A stretch of DNA of 64,000 nt from Bacillus sp. FJAT-45037 (GCF_002797325.1 NZ_KZ454938.1:1562267-1626266); one strand, 5' to 3'. Shown: positions 17,152 through 28,547, counted from the first letter of the stretch. Translations and numbers: made by a program. The notes: generated by a model from the sequence alone, not told the origin.

Positions 17152-19524
17152 TTAATCAATAATATGTTTTAATCGTAATGAATTACTAATAACTGACACG
17201 GAACTAAAGGCCATCGCAGCCCCTGCCACCCAAGGTTCAAGTAACCCAAACGCAGCGATTGGAATTCCGATTGAATTATACAAGAACGCCCAAAATAAGT
17301 TTTGCTTAATGTTACGCATCGTTAATTTACTCATCTTAATCGCCTCACCAACAGCACGTAAATCATCACGCATTAGTGTAATATCAGCCGCTTCGATCGC
17401 CACATCTGTTCCTGTCCCTACTGCAATTCCAATATCGGCCACAGCTAATGCTGGTGCATCATTAATCCCATCACCAACCATTAATACTTGCTTACCTTCT
17501 TGTTGAAGCCTTTCTATCTCTTTTGCTTTTTGATCAGGTAGAACATCTGAGATGACACGATCGATTCCAAGTTCACGAGCAATCGCATTAGCCGTACGCT
17601 CATTATCCCCTGTAAGCATAATGACTTCAAGACCAGTTGATTTCAACTCAGCGACGACTTCTTTTGACGTATCTTTTACTTGATCGCGAACTGCAATCAA
17701 TCCTAAAACCGTTTGATCATTCGCTACGAGCATCGCTGTTTTACCTGTTATTTCTAATTGCTGTAATGTTTCTTCCCAGTCAGTGGCCTGTATATCGAAT
17801 TTCTTAAGAAGCTTTCTCGAGCCTACAAAATATGTCAAACCATCCAATGTTGCCTTGACCCCGTATCCCGGTAACGCTTCAAAATGATCAAGTTGTAACA
17901 ACTCAAGCTCTCTAATTTCTGCCTCTCTGACAATCGCAGCACCAAGTGGATGTTCAGATGCTTTCTCAATCGAAGCTGCTAGTTGTAAAAGCTTTTCTTC
18001 ATTCATCGATGCTGTGTGAATATCAACGACTTCAGGCTTTCCTTTTGTCAGTGTGCCTGTTTTATCAAAGACGACCGTTTGCACTCGTTGCGTCCGCTCA
18101 AGATGTTCCCCGCCTTTAAAGAGCACACCTTTTTCGGCTGAACGACCGGTGCCCACCATGATCGAGGTAGGAGTTGCCAGTCCTAATGCGCATGGACAAG
18201 CAATCACAAGCACTGCGGTAAAGTTAATTAACGCAACTTGAAAACTAACACCAATCAAAAAATACCAAACTAGAAAGGTCAGGACAGCAATCCCTACAGC
18301 TGTCGGAACAAAATAAGACGAAATTTTATCAACTAGACGTTGAATCGGTGCTTTGGAGGTCTGTGCTTCTTCAACAATCTTAACGATCTGAGCAAGTGTC
18401 GATTCTTTCCCTAATGCCGTAGCACGGAATTGGAGTCGTCCATGTCCATTCACGGTTCCACCAACTACTTGATCTCCTGCTTTTTTATCAACAGGTAGGC
18501 TCTCCCCCGTTAACATGGACTCGTCCACAGAAGAAAATCCTTCTTCGACCATACCATCTACAGGTATTTTTTCTCCAGGTCGAACAATAACAACTTCATC
18601 TTTTCGCACCTCTTCAAGAGGCACTTGAACTTCTGTTCCGTCTCGATACACAACCGCGGTTTTTGCTTGCAATTTCAATAAAGACTTAATCGCTTCGGAT
18701 GTTTTACCTTTCGCTCGTGCTTCTAGTAGCTTGCCTAATAGTACTAGAGTGATAATAATAGCACTTGTTTCAAAGAATAGCAGCACTTCCCCTTGAAGCA
18801 CTAAATAGACAGAGTAACCATACGCAGCTGATGTCCCAAGTGCTACGAGAACATCCATATTGGCACTACCGCCACGGAGGGATTTGTAGGAACCTTTATA
18901 AAATGTCCAACCTGCAATAAATTGAACAGGGGTAGCTAGTGCCCACTGGAGGTACCCATTCATGAACCAATGAGGTAAAATCATTTGATTAGGAACAAAA
19001 TGATCAATCATAGTGACGAACAAAGGGACAGAAAAAATAAGTGCTAGGTAAAACATCCAACGTTCTCTCTGCTTCTTATCTTTTTTATCTTCCCCGCGCT
19101 TGTCGTTCGTTTCTTCTTGAAAATTTGCTTTAAAGCCTGCTTTCTCAACTTTTGCTGAGACGATCGACGGATCTAGCGTACCTTCAAAATACGTGACCGT
19201 GCCTGATTCTAGTGGAAGATTGACAGAAACATCGGTAACACCTTCTATTCTTCCGACTACCTTTTCAACTCTAGCTTGACAGGCTGCACATGTCATTCCT
19301 TCTACTTTAAATGTTTTTTCTTGTAGCGGAACATGGTAGCCTGCCTTTTCAATTGCTTGAATAACGTCTCGTAACTTACCCTTCCCCTCTATTTTAACAT
19401 GTATGGTTTCAAGCGGGAGATTGACCGATGCTTCGACGCCATCCATTTTGTTTACGACCTTCTCTACTCGTGCAGAACACGCTGCACACGTCATGCCTTT
19501 TATAGGTAATGTATAGTTCATCAT
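17152..19524 (-). CDS. copA: Copper-exporting P1B-type ATPase CopA
   Basis: The 790-residue membrane ATPase exports Cu(I). It has two N-terminal HMA domains with [10 protein letters not shown] and [10 protein letters not shown], then about eight membrane helices. [12 protein letters not shown] supplies the transmembrane Cys-Pro-Cys copper site. The actuator motif is LTGES, the phosphorylation motif DKTGTLTKG, the nucleotide-binding His is in SEHPLG, and the hinge is [12 protein letters not shown]. Length and order are typical. Two adjacent ATGs follow AAAGGGGTGAG; either could be used. It is the middle gene of csoR-copA-copZ, with 15 bases after csoR. Confidence 0.97.
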   Translation of the reverse strand: MMNYTLPIKGMTCAACSARVEKVVNKMDGVEASVNLPLETIHVKIEGKGKLRDVIQAIEKAGYHVPLQEKTFKVEGMTCAACQARVEKVVGRIEGVTDVSVNLPLESGTVTYFEGTLDPSIVSAKVEKAGFKANFQEETNDKRGEDKKDKKQRERWMFYLALIFSVPLFVTMIDHFVPNQMILPHWFMNGYLQWALATPVQFIAGWTFYKGSYKSLRGGSANMDVLVALGTSAAYGYSVYLVLQGEVLLFFETSAIIITLVLLGKLLEARAKGKTSEAIKSLLKLQAKTAVVYRDGTEVQVPLEEVRKDEVVIVRPGEKIPVDGMVEEGFSSVDESMLTGESLPVDKKAGDQVVGGTVNGHGRLQFRATALGKESTLAQIVKIVEEAQTSKAPIQRLVDKISSYFVPTAVGIAVLTFLVWYFLIGVSFQVALINFTAVLVIACPCALGLATPTSIMVGTGRSAEKGVLFKGGEHLERTQRVQTVVFDKTGTLTKGKPEVVDIHTASMNEEKLLQLAASIEKASEHPLGAAIVREAEIRELELLQLDHFEALPGYGVKATLDGLTYFVGSRKLLKKFDIQATDWEETLQQLEITGKTAMLVANDQTVLGLIAVRDQVKDTSKEVVAELKSTGLEVIMLTGDNERTANAIARELGIDRVISDVLPDQKAKEIERLQQEGKQVLMVGDGINDAPALAVADIGIAVGTGTDVAIEAADITLMRDDLRAVGEAIKMSKLTMRNIKQNLFWAFLYNSIGIPIAAFGLLEPWVAGAAMAFSSVSVISNSLRLKHIID

Positions 19525-19539
19525 CTCACCCCTTTTATG

Positions 19540-19866
19540 CTACTTGGTCACTTGTTGGATCACTTTCATTAGCTCTTCAATCGCCTCATCCCCTTCGCCA
19601 GAACGGATCGCATCCGCCACGCATCCTTCAGTGTGTTGTTCTAGTAACGTATGCCCTACTTTTTTTAGAGCCGCATTTACAGCTGATATTTGAATCAATA
19701 CATCAACGCAATAACGATCAGATTCAATCATATTCTGAATCCCTCTTACTTGTCCTTCAATTCGTTTTAAACGATTTATTAATTTTTCTTTTTCTTTATC
19801 TGCTTTGGTCACACGAGTCGTTCCAACCACTTCAAGAGGAATATTTAAACGATCTTGTTCATCCAT
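19540..19866 (-). CDS. csoR: Copper-sensing repressor CsoR
   Basis: The 108-residue all-helical regulator (DUF156/CsoR family) has the conserved RLKRIEGQVRGIQNMI and the Cys-His-Cys copper site spread over DRYCVD, KKVGHTLLE and TEGC. Apo-CsoR represses the cop operon; Cu(I) binding releases it. The start MDEQDRLN at 19866 has GAAAGGGTG upstream; a longer in-frame start 17 codons earlier would lie inside the promoter and operator, so it is rejected. It is the first gene of its own operon, which it presumably autoregulates through the site described next. Confidence 0.95.
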   Translation of the reverse strand: MDEQDRLNIPLEVVGTTRVTKADKEKEKLINRLKRIEGQVRGIQNMIESDRYCVDVLIQISAVNAALKKVGHTLLEQHTEGCVADAIRSGEGDEAIEELMKVIQQVTK

Positions 19867-19889
19867 CGGTATCACCCTTTCATAAAATA

Positions 19890-19918
19890 CAATACCCCTG
19901 TTAGGTATTAATGTCAAG
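19890..19918 (-). promoter_or_regulatory. csoR-copA-copZ promoter with CsoR operator in its spacer
   Basis: On the minus strand a perfect -35 TTGACA (19913-19918) and a -10 TATTGT (19890-19895) are 17 bases apart. The spacer and start of the -10 contain ATACCTAACAGGGGTAT (19893-19909). This matches the published CsoR operator style of ATACC and GGGTAT half sites. Repressor bound there would block RNA polymerase. Confidence 0.85.
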
Positions 19919-20007
19919 AAATCGACTTCAAATTTCCAGCAGCTAATATTTGAGTTATTTCATAGATCTTTGTATGATATAGTTAAGTGATTGTAAGGAG
20001 CTGCTAC

Positions 20008-20175
20008 ATGGAAAAACAACAATTACGAGATTCTATCGAACAAAAACGTACTGAATTAGTTAAGGTAGGGATTGAACATGGCTTGCATTCTCCTAAAGCT
20101 ATTAAAGCGAGTCAACAACTAGACGATTTATTAAACCAATACGATTGTTTGTATCACCCAAACAAAATAAAGTAA
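20008..20175 (+). CDS. Spo0E-family aspartyl-phosphate phosphatase
   Basis: The 55-residue two-helix protein has the family pattern LRDSIEQKRTELVKVGIEHG, then the signature SPKAIKASQQLDDLLNQYDCL. Spo0E-like proteins dephosphorylate Spo0A~P and so delay sporulation. The position, close to the sirA/yneF and ccdC genes, fits B. subtilis ynzD, a family member. GTAAGGAG is seven bases before the ATG at 20008; an upstream in-frame ATG lacks a site. It has its own terminator. Confidence 0.88.
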   Translation: MEKQQLRDSIEQKRTELVKVGIEHGLHSPKAIKASQQLDDLLNQYDCLYHPNKIK

Positions 20176-20177
20176 AC

Positions 20178-20220
20178 GACCGACTCAATGGCAGATGTGC
20201 ACAAGTCGGTCATTTTTTTA
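20178..20220 (+). terminator. Terminator of the Spo0E-like gene
   Basis: GACCGACT pairs with AGTCGGTC around an 18-base loop and is followed by ATTTTTTTATTTT. It also overlaps the end of the convergent ABC transporter gene and may serve both. Confidence 0.85.
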
Positions 20221-22014
20221 TTTTGTAAAAGTTGCCATCTCTTTTTCTGTTCCTTTTTGTAGCAAATACATCTTGTGGTAGAGTCCTTTTTCCGCAAGCA
20301 GTTCATCATGACTGCCGCGCTCAACAATCTCTCCCTGGTGTAGCACAAGAATTTGATCAGCATCTTTAATCGTTGATAAGCGATGAGCGATTGCAATGGT
20401 CGTTCTACCTTCTTGCATACGTCTAAGAGCGACTTGAATGGCTTCTTCTGTTTCGGTATCCACATTCGCCGTTGCCTCATCTAGAATCAATACTTTCGGA
20501 TTAACAGCCATCGTCCGCGCAAATGATAGCAATTGGCGTTGCCCACTCGATAACGTCGATCCTCTTTCACTAAGCTGTGTGTCATATTGATTTGGCAAAC
20601 GATCAATAAACTCACTCGCCCGAACAAATTCTGAAGACTTTTTCACTTGTTCGTCTGAAATACCCGCGCGACTTAATCGAATATTGCTCTCTATGGTTCC
20701 CGTATAAATAAACGGATCTTGCAAAACAAGACCAACGTCTTTTCTTAACTCCTCATTCGGATAGTCTTTAAGAGGCTTTCCATCAATCAAGACTTGGCCT
20801 GCTTGTAACGGATAAAATCGCATCAGCAAATTAATGATAGAACTCTTCCCGCTCCCTGTATGGCCCACTAAAGCGACGGTCTCTCCTTTTTTCACAGAAA
20901 ACGAAATATTTTTTAATACATCCGTCTTACCGTCATAAGAAAATGTAACATCCTTAAATTCAATCTCTCCTTCGGTAACTTCAATCGCTTCCTTGCCATC
21001 TTGCTCTGGTGCAAATTCCTCATGATCCATTAGTTTAAACACACGTCCTGCGGAAACAATGGCTTGTTGAAACAAAGATAAACGCATCATCACCTGGTTC
21101 ACCGGTTCAAAGAAACGATCTAGATAATTGACAAAAGCATAGATGACGCCAATCTCAACAGGACTAACAAACGATGTCACCCCAAAAAAGCTTAACACTA
21201 AGATCAATGCCATCACGGAAATTAAATCTACCATCGGGCGAAGCAATAAACCGTCTAATTTCATGCTTTTCATACCTGCGTTTAGATGTTCATCATTCAC
21301 TTCGGCAAATTCTTTTCGCAGTCGTTGCTCTTGACGAAACATTTGAATGATTGCCATCCCTTGAATCGATTCATTCATTTTTGCATTTAATTGACTGAGC
21401 TTTTCACTCATATCAGCATAAAATTTAGAACTTAATTTTCGATAAAGCTGCATTAAGCCTAGTAGGATTGGTAGTAAGACTAAGCAGTACATAGCAAGGG
21501 TTGTATTCAAATAAAACATAGCGATAAAGACACCGATTAAAAACATAATGTTCTGGACAAATGTCGCTAAGACGGTGACATACAATTCTTTGATTGATTC
21601 TGTATCATTTGTTATACGTGAAATTAATCCCCCTGCTGGCGTGCGATCAAAAAATGATAATCCTAACCTCTCCACATTCGAGAACACGTCGACACGTAGT
21701 TGCTGAATGATTCGCAGAGATATTTTTTGAAATAAAAATGATTGAAAGTAGTTTATAAAGACTGAAGAAACATGCAACACGATATAAAGGGTTCCAAGGA
21801 TGACAAGAGTATTCATTGGAAACTCTCGTGGTGTTAAATAATCATCAATAAAAATCTTGACCAAAATTGGCCCCATTAACTCCGCAGCTGTTGCAAGTAA
21901 CAGTAAAACGAAAGCGAGCGTCAATGGTTTTACATGTGGCTTCGCGTAAGTTAGTAAACGGAATAAGACATGACGTTGTTCTTTACTCGATAAGACTCGG
22001 TCCTTATGTTCCAT
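20218..22014 (-). CDS. Multidrug ABC exporter half-transporter, BmrD/YheH-like
   Basis: The 598-residue half-transporter has six membrane helices (residues about 30-310) and one nucleotide-binding domain. Walker A is GHTGSGKSSI, the signature is altered to LSSGQRQ, and Walker B with catalytic Glu is VLILDEATANVD, followed by an AHRLST switch. Its start (22014) is one base beyond the stop of the partner gene, after GGAGGAATAAG, so the two are translated together. The degenerate signature here pairs with the degenerate Walker B of the partner, as in heterodimeric exporters such as BmrCD. Likely role: export of drugs or other amphipathic compounds. Confidence 0.88.
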   Translation of the reverse strand: MEHKDRVLSSKEQRHVLFRLLTYAKPHVKPLTLAFVLLLLATAAELMGPILVKIFIDDYLTPREFPMNTLVILGTLYIVLHVSSVFINYFQSFLFQKISLRIIQQLRVDVFSNVERLGLSFFDRTPAGGLISRITNDTESIKELYVTVLATFVQNIMFLIGVFIAMFYLNTTLAMYCLVLLPILLGLMQLYRKLSSKFYADMSEKLSQLNAKMNESIQGMAIIQMFRQEQRLRKEFAEVNDEHLNAGMKSMKLDGLLLRPMVDLISVMALILVLSFFGVTSFVSPVEIGVIYAFVNYLDRFFEPVNQVMMRLSLFQQAIVSAGRVFKLMDHEEFAPEQDGKEAIEVTEGEIEFKDVTFSYDGKTDVLKNISFSVKKGETVALVGHTGSGKSSIINLLMRFYPLQAGQVLIDGKPLKDYPNEELRKDVGLVLQDPFIYTGTIESNIRLSRAGISDEQVKKSSEFVRASEFIDRLPNQYDTQLSERGSTLSSGQRQLLSFARTMAVNPKVLILDEATANVDTETEEAIQVALRRMQEGRTTIAIAHRLSTIKDADQILVLHQGEIVERGSHDELLAEKGLYHKMYLLQKGTEKEMATFTK

Positions 22015-22015
22015 C

Positions 22016-23770
22016 TTATTCCTCCCCTCCCGCTTCCACTTCTGATTCAAGCTGTTGATGTTGATACATATTTTGATACCAGCCATTTTCTTTCATTAAT
22101 TGATCGTGCGTCCCACGTTCAATAATCTCCCCGTCCGCTAATACTAAGATCACATCAGCATGCTTAATCGCACTAAGACGGTGCGCGGTGATAATCGTCG
22201 TTTTCCCTTTTCGATTTTCACGCAAAGATCGTAATATTTGTTCCTCCGTTTTCGCATCGACAGCTGAAAGTGAATCATCTAAAATTAAAATATTTGGATC
22301 GGCTATGAGGGCTCTTGCGATAGATATTCGTTGTTTTTGCCCCCCCGAGAGTGTCACACCACGCTCACCGACTACCGTTTCATATCCTTGGTCAAACCTG
22401 AGAATATCTTCATGAATATTTGCTAATTGGCAAGCAGCAGCAATTTCTTCAAACCGCGCATTCGGTCTTGCAAATGCCACATTGTCTGCAATCGTCGCTG
22501 AGAATAAGAAATGTTCTTGTGGGACATTTCCGAATGCCTTCTTTAAAGCGTCGAGGGAATAATCGTTGACCTCTGTTCCTCCGATATGAATCGTCCCGTT
22601 GTCTAAATTGTATTCACGTTGCAAAATCCGAATGAATGTGGACTTACCACTTCCTGTTTTTCCAACAATGCCGAGGGTTTCGCCTTCTTTTAAATGGACA
22701 TCGATGTGTTTAAGCACGCGCACATCCGCACCTGGATACGTAAAGGATGGTACGTCAATTTGTAAGTCACCACGAGCGACGGTGTCTATTTTTGCTGCAT
22801 CATCCGTTATGTCTTGTTTTTCACTTAATAAAGAAATAATCCGATCATAGGAAGCTCGGCCTCTTTCGACAATGTTAAATAACCATCCAAAAGCAAGCAT
22901 CGGCCAAATTAAAAGACCTAAATAAATGGTGAAGCTCGTTAATTGTCCGATTGTCAATTCATCAGCAATCACATATCTCGCTCCAAAAACAACAGCCAAA
23001 AAATACGAAATCCCAACGATAAAGGAGATCGTTGGATCAAATAACGCATCAATTTTAGAGACCGCGACATTTTTCTCCACGACTTCTTCTGATTTCTTTC
23101 TAAACCCTTCAATTTCATGATGTTCTTGCCCGAACGCCTTGGCGACACGAACACCTGTAATGCTTTCTTGAACGGTATCGTTTAACTCAGAAAAGGCAGC
23201 TTGAGCGACATGAAATCGCTTATGTAATAGTGTCCCGTAATAGCTTGTTAAAAGCGCCATAAACGGCATCGGGATTAAACTAATTAATGTGAGCTCCCAA
23301 CTAATGGTCAGAGCCATCGTAATGATGACGAAGCCACCCATCGTTAATGAATCAACTAATGTTAAAACCCCTTGACCAGCCGTTGCTTGCACCGCTCGAA
23401 TATCATTCGTTGCATGTGCCATTAAATCGCCCGTGCGTTGACGTTGATAAAAACGACTCGACATGTTTGTAAAGTGTTCATACAGTTGATTCCTTAACAG
23501 ACGAGCTAGGCGAATGGCTGCTCCAAATATCATAATTCGCCACACGAAACGTAGGACATACACAATGAATGCTACTCCAACCAATACCCCAATCCATTGC
23601 AAGAGGATCTGAGTCGTGAGCGTCTGTTCGGCAATATGGTCAACGATAATTCCTACGATATAAGGTGGAATGAGTGTAAATAGGGAGACAAAAGCTAATA
23701 CGACAATTCCCAACCCATATGAAAAGCGTTCCTGCTTAAAGAACCACCATAAATCTTTAAAAACCGACAT
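22016..23770 (-). CDS. Multidrug ABC exporter half-transporter, BmrC/YheI-like
   Basis: The 584-residue partner half-transporter has six membrane helices (first MSVFKDLWWFFKQERFSYGL region) and an NBD with Walker A GKTGSGKSTF, Q-loop VPQEHFLFSATIADN and canonical signature LSGGQKQR. Walker B reads ILILDDSLSAVD, where the catalytic Glu is replaced by Asp. That substitution is typical of the subunit supplying the non-hydrolysing site of asymmetric exporters. It is first in the two-gene operon. BmrC/BmrD of B. subtilis are the closest relatives I recall; YfiB/YfiC is the alternative. Confidence 0.88.
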   Translation of the reverse strand: MSVFKDLWWFFKQERFSYGLGIVVLAFVSLFTLIPPYIVGIIVDHIAEQTLTTQILLQWIGVLVGVAFIVYVLRFVWRIMIFGAAIRLARLLRNQLYEHFTNMSSRFYQRQRTGDLMAHATNDIRAVQATAGQGVLTLVDSLTMGGFVIITMALTISWELTLISLIPMPFMALLTSYYGTLLHKRFHVAQAAFSELNDTVQESITGVRVAKAFGQEHHEIEGFRKKSEEVVEKNVAVSKIDALFDPTISFIVGISYFLAVVFGARYVIADELTIGQLTSFTIYLGLLIWPMLAFGWLFNIVERGRASYDRIISLLSEKQDITDDAAKIDTVARGDLQIDVPSFTYPGADVRVLKHIDVHLKEGETLGIVGKTGSGKSTFIRILQREYNLDNGTIHIGGTEVNDYSLDALKKAFGNVPQEHFLFSATIADNVAFARPNARFEEIAAACQLANIHEDILRFDQGYETVVGERGVTLSGGQKQRISIARALIADPNILILDDSLSAVDAKTEEQILRSLRENRKGKTTIITAHRLSAIKHADVILVLADGEIIERGTHDQLMKENGWYQNMYQHQQLESEVEAGGEE

Positions 23771-24099
23771 CTATCCTGCACCCCCACCACAATCATATTA
23801 TCTTTTTAAAAAACAGAAAGAACTTATTATTCAGTCATTTTTACTCACTGGGGATTTCTTCATTCCTCTAGTGTCACCCTCCAGACATTTCCTTTTGCAT
23901 TATATCACAATCCTATATAAGTGAATGAATTAAATTCTGAAAATACAAAAAGCCACCTGTCTCAAATGAGAGAAGTGACTTTGACATCCTATAAAAGCGA
24001 TCCAACAAGAAGAAGGAGAGATGATCTATTCAATAAATAACCATTCATTGATATAGATCGTATCTCGTTCTATTTGCCTCACACTGCATGATGAGTGTA
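23771..24099. other. Intergenic stretch between yneF-like and ABC exporter genes
   Basis: This holds the upstream region of the ABC operon (left part) and the yneF terminator at 23947-23982. B. subtilis BmrCD is controlled by a translated leader peptide with an attenuator; I looked for an equivalent before 23770 and found none I could support. Confidence 0.4.
23947..23982 (-). terminator. Terminator downstream of the yneF-like gene
   Basis: On the minus strand AAAGTCAC..TCTCTC-ATTT-GAGACAGGTGGCTTT forms a two-part stem followed by TTTGTATTTTC. It lies about 120 bases past the yneF stop and is imperfect. Confidence 0.6.
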
Positions 24100-24318
24100 T
24101 TATTTTGTTTGTTGCTTTTGCATTGCTTTCATCATTTGGTTAATTTTCTTTTGTGATGGGTTTTGACCCATTTGCATCATCATTACTCGAAGCATCTGCT
24201 CATTAATTGGCGGGTTCTTCTTCAAGTATGACATCATTGTTTTACGTGCGATAAAGAAACCAATTGCCACACCTGCAAGAACTGCAATCGTATAGCCTAA
24301 AATATGAATCCATGGCAT
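24100..24318 (-). CDS. yneF: YneF family (UPF0154) small membrane protein
   Basis: The 72-residue protein has one N-terminal membrane helix ([17 protein letters not shown]), then a basic helical tail with [20 protein letters not shown] and KINQMMKAM. This is the full UPF0154/YneF pattern of Firmicutes; function unknown. AGGAGGAAG is eight bases before the ATG at 24318; a 13-codon upstream extension is unlikely. It sits next to sirA and tkt, as in B. subtilis. Confidence 0.92.
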   Translation of the reverse strand: MPWIHILGYTIAVLAGVAIGFFIARKTMMSYLKKNPPINEQMLRVMMMQMGQNPSQKKINQMMKAMQKQQTK

Positions 24319-24447
24319 AAGTCCAACTTCCTCCTTCAAACAAAATAAACCGTTCAAGCCTAGCCTGAATCAACCTCCATCATTATATCGTAACAGAGCT
24401 TGTTTTAAAAGCGCCTAATGAAAAATGTTCCTTTTCTTTCGATCTTT

Positions 24448-24888
24448 TCAGACATATTTCACTTGTTTGATCGGATTCAGCCAACCAAAACGATGTGATT
24501 GTGTGTTCACAGCAAAGAAGTAAGGGTCAATTTTCCGAAGTACTTCAAAAAACATCGTTTCTGCCTCGATTTCCCCAGTTGATGTAAGGGTTATCGATTG
24601 CTTTTGAAGAAGTAATTCTGCACAACTTTCTGGATGCTCGATTTCAAGCAAGTGAATATGTTTATGGACGCGATATATTGGTAGATGAGAAAAGCTAGTA
24701 ATCATTTTTTGTTGTAACAAGAGTCCTGGCATTGGTTTAGATATATATTCAATCTGTGCATCTATAATCATTCTTTGTTCTGCGGTAGCTTTTGTACGCT
24801 CTAAGAAGAGATGAAATAATTTAGATTCCTGACCATAATAATACTGCGCAACATCCTCTTCTAGCAGATAAAGTTGATAATGCCTCAT
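24448..24888 (-). CDS. sirA: Sporulation inhibitor of replication SirA (YneE)
   Basis: The 146-residue protein aligns from memory with B. subtilis SirA: MRHYQLYLLEEDVAQYYYGQ at the start, QIEYISKPMPGLLLQQKM in the middle and ETMFFEVLRKIDPYFFAVN..RFGWLNP at the end. SirA is made under Spo0A control and binds DnaA domain I, preventing new rounds of replication during sporulation. It lies between tkt and yneF, the conserved place. Upstream GGGGTGCAACGAG gives an acceptable ribosome site. Confidence 0.9.
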   Translation of the reverse strand: MRHYQLYLLEEDVAQYYYGQESKLFHLFLERTKATAEQRMIIDAQIEYISKPMPGLLLQQKMITSFSHLPIYRVHKHIHLLEIEHPESCAELLLQKQSITLTSTGEIEAETMFFEVLRKIDPYFFAVNTQSHRFGWLNPIKQVKYV

Positions 24889-25020
24889 TCTCGTTGCACC
24901 CCTTTCACCATGCTCTTTTCACATAAGTATAAAGGACAAGCTTTAAAATGATTGTCTAAAGCAGGCGAAGATAACCACTAGTTTTGTCGATATCATCACC
25001 GTATTTAGTTCTTCTACAAA

Positions 25021-25052
25021 AAGAAAGCCACTTCCTACAAACGGAAGTGACT
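25021..25052 (-). terminator. Terminator of tkt
   Basis: The minus strand reads GTCACTTCC-GTTTGTA-GGAAGTGGC followed by TTTCTTTTT, eight bases past the tkt stop. Confidence 0.88.
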
Positions 25053-25060
25053 CATGTAAA

Positions 25061-27058
25061 TTATTTACTTAATAATACTTTAGCTTTAGCAACGACGTTC
25101 TCAACAGTGAAGCCATATTCTTTCATGATACGTTCACCTGGTGCAGATGCACCGAATTGATCAATCGCCAACACATCACCTTGGTCTCCAACATATTTTG
25201 CCCAACCAAGAGACGTACCCATTTCAATTCCTAAACGAGCTTTGACGTTCGGATTTAATACTTCATTTTTGTACTCTTGAGATTGAGCTTCAAAACGATC
25301 CCAGCTTGGCATGCTGATTACTGAAGCATGAATGCCTTCTTTTTCAAGAGCCATTTGTGCTTCTACTGCTAGAGGAACTTCAGAACCTGTTGCAAGGAGT
25401 AACATATCAACATCACCATTTGCAGCAGAAATCACGTAAGCACCTTTTTTCACACCTTCGTACGCACGTTCACTAGTTCCTTCAATCGTTGCAAGGTTTT
25501 GACGCGTTAAGACTAGTGCTGTAGGTGTCGATTTAGACTCAAGAGCTAGCTTCCAGGCTGCAACTGTTTCATTGCTATCACCAGGACGTATTACTGAGAT
25601 GCCAGGCATTGCGCGAAGAGCAGCAAGTTGCTCTACCGGCTCATGAGTAGGACCATCTTCACCAACGGCAATACTATCATGCGTGAACACATAGATCACT
25701 GGTACTTGCATTAGGGCAGATAGACGAATCGCAGGACGTAGGTAGTCCGAGAAGACGAAGAATGTTGCTCCGAATACTTTTACTCCTCCGTGAAGAGCCA
25801 TACCGTTTAGCGCACAACCCATTGCAAATTCACGAACCCCAAACCAAATGTTACGACCAGCGTAATCATCACGAGTGAAATCACCAAGGTCTTTCATCAT
25901 TGTTTTGTTTGATGAAGCAAGGTCAGCTGAACCTCCGAATAGTTGAGGAACTTGTTTAGCAAATGCATTTAACGCTTCTCCACTTGAAGAACGAGTAGCT
26001 ACACTTGAGCCAACGTCATATACAGGTGCATCTTGGTCCCATCCTTTAGGTAAGTCACCTTTGTTTGCTAACTCAAATTGTTCCGCTAATTCTGGATGAG
26101 TGGCTTTATATGAAGCATATAACTCATTCCATTCAGCTTCGGCTTTTTCTCCAGCTGTTTTAACGTTCTCGTAGAAAGTTTTTACATCTTCAGGTATAAA
26201 GAAGTCTCCCTCTTCATCCCACTGGTACGCTTCTCTTGTTAATTTCACTTCATCAGCGCCAAGTGGAGCACCATGAGAGGCTGATTTACCTGATTTATTT
26301 GGTGAACCGAATCCAATAACTGTTTTCACCTCAATCATTGTTGGACGGTCATCTGCTTTTGCTGATTCAATCGCACGGTTAATTTCATCAATATTGTTTC
26401 CATCTTCCACACGAATTACTTGCCAGCCGTAAGCTTTGTAACGATCTTCAACGCTCTCAGAGAATGAACGGTTTAATTCACCATCAAGAGAAATATCATT
26501 TGAATCATAAAGCACGATTAGGCGACCAAGCTTAAGATGCCCTGCAAGAGAAGCTGCCTCATGAGACACACCTTCCATTAAGTCACCGTCTCCACAAATG
26601 CTGTAAGTATAGTGATCGACAATGTTAAAATCATCGCGGTTATATGTACTTGCTAAGTGACGCTCTGCCATAGCCATACCAACAGCCATAGCTACACCTT
26701 GACCTAATGGGCCAGTTGTTGCTTCAACACCAGGAGTATGTCCAAATTCAGGGTGCCCTGGAGTCTTGCTTCCCCATTGACGGAATGACTGAAGATCTTC
26801 TAGAGATACGTCATATCCTGTTAAATGAAGTAGACTATAAAGTAACATCGAGCCATGACCAGCTGATAAAACGAAACGATCGCGGTTTTCCCAATTAGGG
26901 TTTCCTGGATTATGGTTCATGAATTTCGTCCATAGGCTAAACGCCATAGGTGCTGCCCCCATAGGCATTCCAGGGTGACCAGAGTTCGCTTTTTCAATAC
27001 TATCAATTGAGAGTGTACGAATCGTATTAATTGCTTTTAGTTCAACATTAGTTGACAT
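25061..27058 (-). CDS. tkt: Transketolase
   Basis: The 665-residue thiamine-diphosphate enzyme of the pentose phosphate pathway moves two-carbon units between sugar phosphates. Motifs: [15 protein letters not shown], the thiamine-binding [57 protein letters not shown] and the C-terminal [17 protein letters not shown] use the ATG at 27058 because the ATG four codons upstream touches AAAGGATG. It is transcribed leftwards in the ynzC-tkt-sirA neighbourhood and has its own terminator. Confidence 0.97.
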   Translation of the reverse strand: MSTNVELKAINTIRTLSIDSIEKANSGHPGMPMGAAPMAFSLWTKFMNHNPGNPNWENRDRFVLSAGHGSMLLYSLLHLTGYDVSLEDLQSFRQWGSKTPGHPEFGHTPGVEATTGPLGQGVAMAVGMAMAERHLASTYNRDDFNIVDHYTYSICGDGDLMEGVSHEAASLAGHLKLGRLIVLYDSNDISLDGELNRSFSESVEDRYKAYGWQVIRVEDGNNIDEINRAIESAKADDRPTMIEVKTVIGFGSPNKSGKSASHGAPLGADEVKLTREAYQWDEEGDFFIPEDVKTFYENVKTAGEKAEAEWNELYASYKATHPELAEQFELANKGDLPKGWDQDAPVYDVGSSVATRSSSGEALNAFAKQVPQLFGGSADLASSNKTMMKDLGDFTRDDYAGRNIWFGVREFAMGCALNGMALHGGVKVFGATFFVFSDYLRPAIRLSALMQVPVIYVFTHDSIAVGEDGPTHEPVEQLAALRAMPGISVIRPGDSNETVAAWKLALESKSTPTALVLTRQNLATIEGTSERAYEGVKKGAYVISAANGDVDMLLLATGSEVPLAVEAQMALEKEGIHASVISMPSWDRFEAQSQEYKNEVLNPNVKARLGIEMGTSLGWAKYVGDQGDVLAIDQFGASAPGERIMKEYGFTVENVVAKAKVLLSK

Positions 27059-27246
27059 GATTACGTTCATCCTTTCCGTTACTGAAAACGTTGTATTCGT
27101 GTTTCATCATATACTTTATTGCACTTTTTAACAAGCAAATACGACAATTTCTCAAGGGTTTCTCGTATTTATAGTTGAATCTATTTTCTCTCGAAGAAAA
27201 AGAATATATCCTAGTCATTTCACGTTTGACCTCCTATAAAATAAAA

Positions 27247-27272
27247 AAACTCTCTGTTTATAGAGAGTTTTA
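27247..27272 (-). terminator. Terminator of ynzC
   Basis: AAAACTCTCT-GTTTAT-AGAGAGTTTT is a perfect stem overlapping the ynzC stop codon, with a T-run on the minus strand. Confidence 0.85.
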
Positions 27273-27512
27273 ATGTGTTAAGCCACCATTTTGTTTTTCT
27301 TTACTATTTTTTAAAGCTTTAGGAGTTACATCTGTGCCTTCTTCATCCACTACTTTTACAGAGTGCAGTTGATTTTTAAAGGAACTTCGAAATGTTTGTA
27401 AGTACTCTTGTCTAAGCGATTGTTGCTCTTTTGCTTCAACCTTCGTTAAACCTGTTGACTTCGCACGTTTTGATAGTTCATTTATACGTGCAATTTTTTC
27501 TTTTGATAACAT
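27270..27512 (-). CDS. ynzC: DUF896 protein YnzC
   Basis: The 80-residue protein has the two-helix DUF896 signature: KEKIARINELSKRAKSTGLT followed by EAKEQQSLRQEYLQTFRSSF and a polar tail. In B. subtilis ynzC is part of the SOS-induced yneA-yneB-ynzC operon; its activity is unknown. GGTGGTGAAGG precedes the ATG at 27512. It lies 71 bases downstream of yneB on the same strand. Confidence 0.93.
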   Translation of the reverse strand: MLSKEKIARINELSKRAKSTGLTKVEAKEQQSLRQEYLQTFRSSFKNQLHSVKVVDEEGTDVTPKALKNSKEKQNGGLTH

Positions 27513-27583
27513 CGCCTTCACCACCTTTTATCTAAGCACCCTATACTTTACCATGAATTCTTTTTCATAATCAAGTTCGTTGC

Positions 27584-28547
<964 letters not shown>

